NCBI GenBank assembly: GCA_036555425.1
Contig: DATBLL010000189.1
Location: 1-32,046 of the forward strand
Reading direction: 5' to 3'
DNA from: SBBV01 sp036555425
GTDB lineage: Bacteria; Pseudomonadota; Alphaproteobacteria; Bin65
DNA: 32,046 nucleotides
Shown: positions 14,539 to 21,062 of the stretch, piece by piece
Layout: each line of letters opens with the position of its first letter
How positions within the stretch are numbered: position 1 is the stretch's first letter
The notes under the pieces: model-generated
The model's database searches: none
What the model was told of the DNA's origin: nothing
The model's input: only the letters and a program-made list of their open reading frames with translations
Program-made: the position numbers and the translations under genes

Positions 14539-15228
14539 TCATGGACGTGCTCCGGCCGGCTTGGTCGCGACCCAGAAGGCCAAGGCGCTGTTCCAGCGCC
14601 CGGCGGCGGCGACCGGCGCAAACCCGGCGCTGGCGAGCAGCGCGGAGATTCCTTCGCGCACCTGCGGCCCGATAGTCGGGTGGTGGCGGAACAGCCTGAA
14701 AAGAACGCCGAGAATTCCGACCGGCCGGTCGATGTCGGCCACGACGAGCCGGCCTCCGGGCCTCAGCACGCGCAGGATCTCGGCGAGCCCGGTGCGCTTG
14801 AGGTCGGGCGTGAGATGGTGCAGCACCGCGCTCAAGAAGACCGCGTCGAAGCTGGCATCGGGAAATGGCAGGCGCTCGACCGCCGCCAATTCGAACCGCG
14901 CCGCGCTTCGGGTCCGCGTCGCGTCTCGGCGCGCCCGCCGGATCATCTTGGGGCCGGGATCGATGCCGATGGCGGCGCCCGAGGGCCCGACCAGCGCGGC
15001 GGCGAGCCGCGTGAGCACGCCGGTGCCGCAGCCCGCGTCGAGCACGCGCGCCCCCGGCCCGACTTCCGCAAGCGACAGCGTATGCCGGCGAAACGCGCGC
15101 CCCAGCCCGACGAGGCGGCAGAGCGCATCGTAGAACGGCACCATCCATTCGATGAGGACGCCGGCGGTGGCCGGCGCCGCAGCATCTTGCGCCGGCGCGG
15201 CGCTGAAGGGCGCGGATTTTCTATTCAT
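14539..15228 (-). CDS. Class I SAM-dependent methyltransferase (UbiE-like)
   Basis: This 229-residue cytoplasmic enzyme has a complete Rossmann methyltransferase core: motif I VLDAGCGTG (residues 62-70), IGIDPGPKMI (motif II acidic Asp90), ERLPFPDASFDAVFLSAVLHHL (motif post-II/III) and EILRVLRPGGRLVVADIDRP. The order and the R-V-L-R-P-G-G-R motif match the UbiE/Coq5-like Methyltransf_11 group. It starts with an ATGA overlap at the stop of the copper ATPase gene, so the two are translationally coupled. Such methyltransferases recur beside heavy-metal ATPases, where some act on metals or metalloids. Whether this one modifies a small molecule, a heme or quinone precursor or a metal species cannot be told. 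Confidence 0.85.
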   Translation of the reverse strand: MNRKSAPFSAAPAQDAAAPATAGVLIEWMVPFYDALCRLVGLGRAFRRHTLSLAEVGPGARVLDAGCGTGVLTRLAAALVGPSGAAIGIDPGPKMIRRARRDATRTRSAARFELAAVERLPFPDASFDAVFLSAVLHHLTPDLKRTGLAEILRVLRPGGRLVVADIDRPVGILGVLFRLFRHHPTIGPQVREGISALLASAGFAPVAAAGRWNSALAFWVATKPAGARP

Positions 15229-17558
15229 AGCGCCGACAGCCTCGTGCGTTTGAGGAGCGCCGAATTGGCGACCACCGAGAGCGAGCTCAACGCCATGGCG
15301 GCCGCGGCGATGATGGGATTGAGCAGGCCCAGCGCCGCGATCGGGATGCCGATCGTGTTGTAGGCGAAGGCCCAGAACAGGTTCTGTTTGATCTTCCTGA
15401 GCGTCGCGCGCGAGAGCCGGATCGCCAGCACAACCTCGCGCACGTCGTCCTTGATGAGGATGATGCCGCCGGTTTCCTTGGCGACGTCCGAGCCCGAGCC
15501 GATGGCGATCCCGATGTCCGCCGTCGCCAGTGCCGGCGCGTCGTTGACGCCGTCGCCGACCATGGCGACCATCTTGCCCTGGCCCTGCAGCTCCTTGATG
15601 ACCTTGGCCTTGTCGCCGGGCAGCACCTCGGCGATGACGCGGTCGATGGCGAGCTCGCGGCCGATAGCCTCGGCCGTGCGCCGGTTGTCGCCGGTCAGCA
15701 TGACGACCTCGACGTTCTCGCGCCGGAGCGCGGCGATGGCCTCCTTCGCCTCGGGCTTCAACGTGTCGGCGACGGCGACGATGCCGAGGAGCGCACCGGA
15801 TTTGGCGACCAGCATCGCGGTCTTGCCCTCGGCCTCGAGCCGCGCCATCGCCGCTTCCGCGGGCGCCGGATCGATGTTCTCGCGCTTCATCAGCCGGCGA
15901 TTGCCGAGCAGCGCGTCCTCGCCCTCCACCACGCCGCGAATGCCGTGGCCGGCGATGGCCTCGAACTTGCCGGCCTCCGGCAGCGCGATATCGCGATGCT
16001 TGGCCGCGCGCACGATGGCTTCGCCGAGCGGGTGCTCGGAACCGATCTCGACCGCAGCGGCGAGCCGCAGCACCTCGGCCTCGTTCGCGCCGGCGAGCGG
16101 CACGATGTCGGTGACGTTGGGCTCGCCGCGCGTCAGCGTCCCGGTCTTGTCGAAGACCACCGCGTTGAGCTTCCGCGCGCGCTCGAGCACCTCGGCGCCG
16201 CGGATGAGGATGCCGGCCTCGGCGCCCTTGCCCACGCCGACCATGAGCGCCGCCGGCGTGGCGACGCCGAGCGCGCAGGGGCAGGAGATGATGAGCACGG
16301 CGATGAAGGCGAGCAGTCCTTGCGGAAAGCTCCCGGCCAGCCACCAGCCGAACAGGGCGAGCAGGGCGACGCCGACCACGGCCGGCACGAAATAGCCGGT
16401 CACCTGATCGGCGATGCGCTGGATCTGCGCGGTGCTCGCTTGCGCCTCCTCGACGAGCTTGATGATCTGCGCCAGGGCCGTGTCCTTGCCGACGCGCGTC
16501 GCGCGGAAGCGCAAGAGGCCGCTGCGATTCAACGTGCCGCCGATCACGGCCGTGCCCGGGCGCTTTTCGACCGGCATCGATTCGCCGGTCAGCATCGATT
16601 CGTCGACCGAGGAAGCGCCGTCGATCACCTCGCCGTCGGTCGCGATGCGCTCGCCCGGACGCACGACGACGGTTTCGCCTTCCATGATCTGCTCGGCCGG
16701 GATCTCGGTCTCGGCACCGTCGCGCACGACATGCGCCACCGCAGGGCGGAGATCCATGAGCTTGCGCACCGCGGCGGAGGAGCGCTTCTTGATGATCTCC
16801 TCCATGTATTTGCCGAGGAGAACGAAGGCGATGATGACCGCCGAGACCTCGAAGTAGACGTCGCGCTCCTCGACTTTGACCGGCAGTACCTCGGGGGCGA
16901 AGATCACGGCGACGCTGTAGAAATAGGCGACCGTCGTTCCCAGCGCGATCAGGAAGTCCATGTTGATGGTGCGCGTGCGGATCGCGTTCCACGAGCCCTT
17001 GTAGAAGCTCCAGCCGCCGATGAATTGCACCGGCGTCACCAGGATGAAGAGCCACACGCCCCAGGTGAACCAAGGCAAGGCGGGGATCGGGGCCCAGGTG
17101 ACGATGGTGGCGCCGGCGGCGAGCGCGAGGAATGCGCCCGCGCGCAGGATGGCAAGCGCCAGCACACCGGTGAGCGCGATGGTCACGCGCGTGCGCATCG
17201 ATTTCAGCTCGCGCTCGGGGTCGGCGAAGGTGCGCTGGCATTGCGGGCTGCAGAAGTAGTAGGTGCGGCCGCCGCGCTCGGTGCGGAGCGCCGTCGCCTT
17301 GTCGACCATCATCCCGCAGATGGGGTCCTTGGCCATCTCCCTGCGCGCCGGGCGCGGCGCCGCCGTGCCGACCGCCGTCGCGGCGGCGCGATACGCCTCG
17401 GGCGCCGCGGCAAACTTGGCGCGGCAGTGCTCGGAGCAGAAGTAGACGATCGACCCGCCGTACTCGATGCGCGCCGGTGCGCGCGCCGGGTCCACCGCCA
17501 TCCCGCAGACGGGATCGGTGGCGGCGGCGGCGCCGGATGTGCGGGGCATCGCGTCCAT
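15225..17558 (-). CDS. copA: Cu+-translocating P1B-type ATPase with tandem YHS domains
   Basis: This 777-residue copper pump uses ATP to move Cu+ across the inner membrane. Instead of CxxC heavy-metal domains, the N-terminus carries two YHS/TRASH-like zinc-ribbon modules: DPVCGMAVD with YFCSEHC (residues 15-45) and DPICGMMVD with YFCSPQC (78-107). The ATPase core is complete: TGES 324-327, the transmembrane CPC 426-428, phosphorylated Asp470 in DKTGT, SEHP 507-510 and GDGVNDAP 668-675. Tyr733-Asn734 and MALSS 755-759 complete the Cu+ (P1B-1) site pattern. The start at 17558 matches family length and follows the DUF5676-like gene by 5 bases. In this operon it may export excess copper or load CuA and CuB. 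Confidence 0.95.
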   Translation of the reverse strand: MDAMPRTSGAAAATDPVCGMAVDPARAPARIEYGGSIVYFCSEHCRAKFAAAPEAYRAAATAVGTAAPRPARREMAKDPICGMMVDKATALRTERGGRTYYFCSPQCQRTFADPERELKSMRTRVTIALTGVLALAILRAGAFLALAAGATIVTWAPIPALPWFTWGVWLFILVTPVQFIGGWSFYKGSWNAIRTRTINMDFLIALGTTVAYFYSVAVIFAPEVLPVKVEERDVYFEVSAVIIAFVLLGKYMEEIIKKRSSAAVRKLMDLRPAVAHVVRDGAETEIPAEQIMEGETVVVRPGERIATDGEVIDGASSVDESMLTGESMPVEKRPGTAVIGGTLNRSGLLRFRATRVGKDTALAQIIKLVEEAQASTAQIQRIADQVTGYFVPAVVGVALLALFGWWLAGSFPQGLLAFIAVLIISCPCALGVATPAALMVGVGKGAEAGILIRGAEVLERARKLNAVVFDKTGTLTRGEPNVTDIVPLAGANEAEVLRLAAAVEIGSEHPLGEAIVRAAKHRDIALPEAGKFEAIAGHGIRGVVEGEDALLGNRRLMKRENIDPAPAEAAMARLEAEGKTAMLVAKSGALLGIVAVADTLKPEAKEAIAALRRENVEVVMLTGDNRRTAEAIGRELAIDRVIAEVLPGDKAKVIKELQGQGKMVAMVGDGVNDAPALATADIGIAIGSGSDVAKETGGIILIKDDVREVVLAIRLSRATLRKIKQNLFWAFAYNTIGIPIAALGLLNPIIAAAAMALSSLSVVANSALLKRTRLSAL

Positions 17559-17563
17559 CCCGC

Positions 17564-17869
17564 TCACCCCTGCGCGCGGCTGAAGAAGTTGTAGAGCGGC
17601 GTGAAGACGAGCGCCGCGAACCAGCCATAGGCGAAGGCTTCCGCGAGGCCGATGAAGAAGCCGCGCCAGGTAAGCCACTCGAAGCCAGGGTAGAACTGCA
17701 GCCACGGCTTGTGCAGGCCGAAATCCGGCCAGAGCGCGCCGAGCGCGACGCACAGCGTGAAGAAGATCGCGAGCGAGAGCCCGAGGCTCATGCCGAGCGG
17801 ATCGAAGCGCAATGGGGAGTTGGTGTGTTGGCGGGCGGAAGCGGGCGAAGAGGTGGCGAGGGCGGCCAT
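17564..17869 (-). CDS. DUF5676-like membrane protein
   Basis: This 101-residue protein has two hydrophobic segments (about residues 26-47 and 66-95) and the conserved block LGLSLAIFFTLCVALGALWPDF, then FYPGFEWLTWRGFFIGLAEAFAYGWFAALVFTPLYNFF. The P-G-F-E-W-L-T-W and Y-G-W-x-x-A-L-V-F-x-P-L-Y-N-F-F runs are what I recognise as the DUF5676 family, regularly found just upstream of YHS-containing copper ATPases. AGGAG lies 7 bases before the ATG at 17869. It ends 5 bases before copA starts. The function is unknown; a partner or sensor for the pump is a guess from synteny. Confidence 0.82.
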   Translation of the reverse strand: MAALATSSPASARQHTNSPLRFDPLGMSLGLSLAIFFTLCVALGALWPDFGLHKPWLQFYPGFEWLTWRGFFIGLAEAFAYGWFAALVFTPLYNFFSRAQG

Positions 17870-18028
17870 GGTTTTTGCTCCTGGACGACGGGGCGACGGC
17901 ACGCGAGGGAGCCGGAGCGGAGCTGTGGCGTCGCTGGTTTTGCGGCCTATGCGGCGGAAGCGCACCGGCCCCGAGTCGGGGTGCGATGCGGACGGCCTCG
18001 CGGCGCGGCCTGGCGGAGGAGCGCGCCG

Positions 18029-18385
18029 TTAGGCGCGGGCGCCGGCAATCGGCGGACGGAACAGGCGGTGCTGGGCGGCGTTTGCCGGCACACTGGCGGC
18101 CGCGATCGCCATCGCCGGCGGGGCGTGCTCACGCGCGACATCGGGAACGCTCGGAGCCACGAAGGCGTTGCAGGCGCCCAGTTGATGACAGAGCGGCGCA
18201 TGATCGCCGGTCGCAGGCGCGCCGGCGTTGCCGTCATGGCCGTGGGCCGCGCTGATGCCGGTCTCGAAATGCGCGGCGCTGGCGCCGGCGGCCGGAAGCA
18301 GGACCAGCGCCAGACACAGGATGAGCCGGGCCGCCGCGCGCAGCAGGCGCAACGAAACACCGGTCCTGGCGGAAAGGTCCTTCAT
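18029..18385 (-). CDS. Small secreted His/Cys-containing protein, first gene of the copper block
   Basis: This 118-residue protein has a clear signal peptide (residues 1-38: RLLRAAARLILCLALVLLPAAGASA). A short mature part follows with AAHGHDG, DHAPLCHQLGAC (two Cys) and a C-terminal HRLFRPPIAGARA. The length, signal and Cys/His pattern resemble DUF2946-like small proteins of copper operons, but the similarity is loose. An ATG at 18397 would add four residues, but it overlaps the -10 element of the anaerobox promoter. The predicted transcription start is 2 bases before the ATG at 18385, so that start is preferred. No Shine-Dalgarno is visible, as expected of a near-leaderless message. About 159 bases without a gene separate it from the DUF5676-like gene. 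Confidence 0.62.
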   Translation of the reverse strand: MKDLSARTGVSLRLLRAAARLILCLALVLLPAAGASAAHFETGISAAHGHDGNAGAPATGDHAPLCHQLGACNAFVAPSVPDVAREHAPPAMAIAAASVPANAAQHRLFRPPIAGARA

Positions 18386-18393
18386 GGCAGGCT

Positions 18394-18435
18394 TCATTAA
18401 GCGGCTTCGACGGCGGCGGCGTTGATGCAGATCAA
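18394..18435 (-). promoter_or_regulatory. FNR/FixK-type anaerobox and -10 element heading the copper/heme-copper block
   Basis: TTGATGCAGATCAA at 18422-18435 matches TTGAT-N4-ATCAA perfectly. On the minus strand it is followed after exactly 22 bases by TAATGA (complement of 18394-18399), placed like a class II -10 hexamer. The predicted start of transcription is about 18387. The box could instead serve the divergent gene at 18575 (start near 18470), though I see no good -10 there. FNR/FixK-class control is inferred from the box. Confidence 0.78.
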
Positions 18436-18574
18436 GGGCGTCGGAGCGCCGCCGCCGCCGCGGCCCAGATCGACGGCGGCGCCGGGCGTCGCCCAGGGCC
18501 GGCCACGGATTTGTCATTCGGTCCGCGGCCGCCGCTGCGCTATTCTCGCCCCCTCTCAACCATGGGGGTTCATG

Positions 18575-19093
18575 ATGCGCCTTCTTCCGCGCCTCGCCGT
18601 CATCGTCGCCTTCGCCGCGGTTCCGGCGGGGAACCAGGCTCTGGCCGAATGGGTCGAGCACAAGCCCGCCGGCATCGGGTACCGCATCGAAATGCCGGAG
18701 GCGCCGAAGGTGCAGTCGCGCGACGTGCCGACGGCGGTCGGCCCGATCAAGACCACGATGGCGCTGGTCGATCGCGGGGCCATCGGCTTCATCATCAGCC
18801 ACAACGATTATCCGCCCGATGCGATCAAGGGAAAAGCGCCCGACGCGCTCCTGGACGGCATCCGGAGCGGCCAGGTCGGCAGCCACAAGCTGCGCGCGGA
18901 GCAGAAGATCACGATGAGCGGCCACCCGGCGCGTCACATCGTCATCGACACCGCGCAGGGCCAGGTCATCGTCTCGCGCATCGTCGTGGTCGAGGCGCGT
19001 CTCTTTCAAGCGGTCTATGTCGGCCCCAAGGGCAGCGAAGACGGCGACGACGCCAAGCGCTTCATCAACTCGTTCCAGCTCGTCGACCGCTGA
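18575..19093 (+). CDS. Secreted protein of unknown function
   Basis: This 172-residue protein has a Sec signal peptide (residues 1-23, ending NQALAEW). The mature domain, about 150 residues, starts VEHKPAGIGYRIEMPEAPKVQSRDVPTAVGPIKTTMALVD. The phrase Y-R-I-E-M-P with alternating strands and the C-terminal DAKRFINSFQLVDR resembles small alpha/beta periplasmic proteins of the PsbP/DUF1795-like type, but I recognise no named family. Two ATGs (18572 and 18575) follow GGGGG; the second is better spaced (7 bases). It is transcribed divergently from the copper block and ends before a large palindromic element. Confidence 0.75.
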   Translation: MRLLPRLAVIVAFAAVPAGNQALAEWVEHKPAGIGYRIEMPEAPKVQSRDVPTAVGPIKTTMALVDRGAIGFIISHNDYPPDAIKGKAPDALLDGIRSGQVGSHKLRAEQKITMSGHPARHIVIDTAQGQVIVSRIVVVEARLFQAVYVGPKGSEDGDDAKRFINSFQLVDR

Positions 19094-19132
19094 CAAGCGG
19101 CGCTGAGCGGCGCCGGCGCTTTACTCGCGTCG

Positions 19133-19244
19133 ATCCTTCGAGGCCGCCGCAAGCGCGGCGGCACCCCAGGATGAGGTTGCTTGTTTCAGCAAAATCAGCC
19201 TCATCCAGAGGGGCCCGCCCGTCTTCGGGCGGGCCTCGAAGGAT
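19133..19244. repeat. 112-bp composite palindromic intergenic element
   Basis: The ends are a perfect 13-bp inverted repeat (19133-19145 with 19232-19244, starting ATCCTTCGAGG). Inside are an 8-bp hairpin (19144-19163), a GGATGAGG/CCTCATCC inverted pair and another 8-bp GC hairpin with a TCTT loop (about 19214-19231). The nested design recalls the long REP/BIME-like elements scattered in alphaproteobacterial genomes, and it lies between convergent genes. Confidence 0.7.
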
Positions 19245-19298
19245 GGACGCAATCGCGCTGGCACCCCGGCGGATCTTTCCGCCGATGCAATCCGTGCT

Positions 19299-19529
19299 CT
19301 AACCGCCGCCCTTGCGCGGGCCGCCGCCTTCGTCGCGTCCGGTGAAGCGCGAGCCGAGCCCGCGCACGGCGCGGACGAGCGCGCGCGCCCGGCGCACGAC
19401 CCCCGGCTCGAAATCCCGCTCGGGAAAGCGCTCGAGATGCTCGATGTAACGCGCGCCGCGCCCGCCGCCGCCGGGGGCGGGCTCGAAGGCGCGCGCCTCG
19501 ATTTCGTCTTGCGGTCGAATTCGCGACAT
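19299..19529 (-). CDS. Small hypothetical protein
   Basis: This 76-residue, strongly charged protein has no membrane segment or signal peptide. It contains IRPQDEIEARAFEPAP, a Gly-rich run, ARYIEHLERFPERDFEPGVVRRARALVRAV and a Gly/Lys tail. GAGG lies about 7 bases before the ATG. The composition suggests a basic, perhaps partly disordered cytoplasmic protein. I recognise no family, and the high GC of the region makes chance open frames common, so confidence is moderate. Confidence 0.45.
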   Translation of the reverse strand: MSRIRPQDEIEARAFEPAPGGGGRGARYIEHLERFPERDFEPGVVRRARALVRAVRGLGSRFTGRDEGGGPRKGGG

Positions 19530-19648
19530 GGCCGCCGCCTCGCAAGCTGCCGAACGGCGGGATGAAATATCAGGCCCCGCCCGGCTGCGGCGTGCCGGGC
19601 ATCACGCGCCTAGCGCCGATTGTGTGAGGCGGATCACGTTGGCCCCCT

Positions 19649-19950
19649 TCAGAGCTTCCGCAAGAACCGCTCCGGGTTGGCGAGGAAGGCGCGCGTCAGC
19701 GCCACGTGCTCCGTCTCGTCCCAGGCGATGGGGCGGATGGCGCCGCCTTCGAACAGTCAGATGGCGGCGCCGGGAAGCGCCATCAGGATCGGCGAGTGGG
19801 TGGCGATGATGAACTGGCTCACCCGCGCGCGCCGTTCTCGCCGACGAAGAAGGTGGCCGGCGCCGCGAACCTGTGCTCGCTGAGGCCGCGCACGAGCGGC
19901 AGCGTGAACGGAAATTCCATCTCCGCTGTGAACGGCGCGCGCTCCCAATC
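19649..19950 (-). pseudogene. Remnant of a COG3910-type AAA/ABC-like ATPase
   Basis: Two pieces of one ATPase are juxtaposed on the minus strand. The first (DWERAPFTAEMEFPFTLPL then HRFAAPATFFVGENG) is the N-terminal strand region up to the first residues of the Walker A loop. It then breaks off, meeting a stop shortly after. The second, in another frame, is the C-terminal end: SQFIIATHSPILMALPGAAI, an in-frame TGA where such proteins have Trp, then LFEGGAIRPIAWDETEHVALTRAFLANPERF ending R-K-L-stop at 19649. The rest of Walker A, the signature and Walker B, well over 100 codons, are missing. The gene is thus dead through an internal deletion plus a nonsense change. Its 5' end abuts the stop of the metallophosphatase gene, so its own start codon is also lost. 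Confidence 0.82.
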
Positions 19951-20721
19951 TTAAGCGGGCCCGCTCACGGTCAGGAAATCCTGCTCGCGGCCTTCGAGCA
20001 CCAGCGCGGTGAGCACGCCGGAGGCGAAGGCGCCGGTGTCGATGCCAATCCGATTGGGCTTGACCTCGGGCTCCCAGGTGATGGTGTGGCCGTGCACGAT
20101 CACCTTGCCGAAATCGTCCTCGCAGCCCAGGAACTCCTCGCGGATCCAGAGCATGTCCTCGTCGGTCTGGTTGTCGAGCGGCACGCCCGGCCGGATGCCG
20201 GCATGGACGAAGAAGAAATCACCCTCGGTGCGCGAGAATTCGAGGGTCTTGTAGAAGTCGAGGTGGCTCTCCGGCATCTTCTTGCGGAACTCCTCCTGCA
20301 CGCGCTCGAGCACCTCGTAGGAAAGCTCGTCGTGCTTGCCGATCTTGACGCCGTAGGAGGCGAGGGTGGCGAGGCCGCCGTTGAAGAACCAGCCCGGGCC
20401 GGCCTCGAGGTCGTTCAGGAACTCGATCAGGAAGGCCTCGTGGTTGCCCATCAAGTGCACGCGCTCGAAGCCCTGCAACGGGCGCTCGAGGAGGATGTCG
20501 ACCACCTTCTTCGAGGCGGGGCCGCGGTCGACATAGTCGCCGAGGTAGACGACGACTTTCCGCTCGGCCGGCACGTCGAGCGAATCCTTCAAGATCGCAG
20601 CATGCATCTTCTCGAGGAGGTCGGCGCGGCCATGCACGTCGCCTACGGCATAAACGAGGGTCCCTTCCGGGACCTTCGGCATCCTTCCATTGACCGCGAG
20701 CGCGGTTTCGACCTCGAGCAT
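19951..20721 (-). CDS. PPP-family metallophosphatase (serine/threonine phosphatase-like)
   Basis: This 256-residue cytoplasmic phosphoesterase has the PPP signature in order: GDVHG (27-31), GDYVDRG (61-67), GNHE (92-95), VHAG (172-175) and GH (211-212). It therefore holds the dinuclear metal centre of calcineurin-like enzymes. The motif set and length match bacterial PrpA/ApaH-like protein phosphatases; ApaH itself (about 270-280 aa, diadenosine tetraphosphatase) is an alternative I cannot fully exclude. The ATG at 20721 is used; the ATG 39 bases downstream has GGAAGG directly against it and is poorly spaced. Its TAA stop is immediately followed by the ATPase pseudogene. Substrates are not indicated by the context. 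Confidence 0.88.
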   Translation of the reverse strand: MLEVETALAVNGRMPKVPEGTLVYAVGDVHGRADLLEKMHAAILKDSLDVPAERKVVVYLGDYVDRGPASKKVVDILLERPLQGFERVHLMGNHEAFLIEFLNDLEAGPGWFFNGGLATLASYGVKIGKHDELSYEVLERVQEEFRKKMPESHLDFYKTLEFSRTEGDFFFVHAGIRPGVPLDNQTDEDMLWIREEFLGCEDDFGKVIVHGHTITWEPEVKPNRIGIDTGAFASGVLTALVLEGREQDFLTVSGPA

Positions 20722-21062
20722 GACGCGCTCTTAATAGGGTTTCGCCGTCCTGGCCAGCAACCGATATGCAATGTCGCACGCGTCGCCCCCCGGGCGCCGG
20801 TCGCGCGGGGCGAAGCAAAGCGGACCGCCCCCGGGGATGCGGCCTTGCTGTAACGGAATTAACCAAACCTCTGACAATGCGCAATTCCCCGCCCGGGCGG
20901 CCTGTTGAGAATAGGCCCACGAATGCTGCATTGGCGCTTGAATCCGACGTCGTTAACCGTGAACGGCAAGCGCGGAGCAACCCTTTCCTCTGACCTGGCA
21001 TTAACGGCGCCGCTGCTAGTCGAAACCCAGCACGAAGCAATTCGTCGTTGGGGAGCAATCCG
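20722..21062. other. Divergent intergenic region, no gene seen
   Basis: This 341-base gap separates the metallophosphatase and BTLCP genes. It contains a GC-rich, hairpin-prone stretch (about 20785-20840) and an AT-richer patch (about 20849-20895) where promoters are likely. Three TTAAC motifs start at 20859, 20953 and 21001, but none is paired at CtrA spacing. I see no convincing -35/-10 pair. Confidence 0.5.

Noticed and set aside
20859..21005. Three TTAAC motifs as a CtrA-controlled promoter before the BTLCP gene
   Set aside because: They are 94 and 48 bases apart, with no TTAA-N7-TTAA pair, so they do not meet the CtrA consensus.
21048..21062. TTG start for the first BTLCP protein
   Set aside because: Would place the GGGGAG ribosome-binding site inside the gene; the ATG at 21063 is correctly spaced from it.
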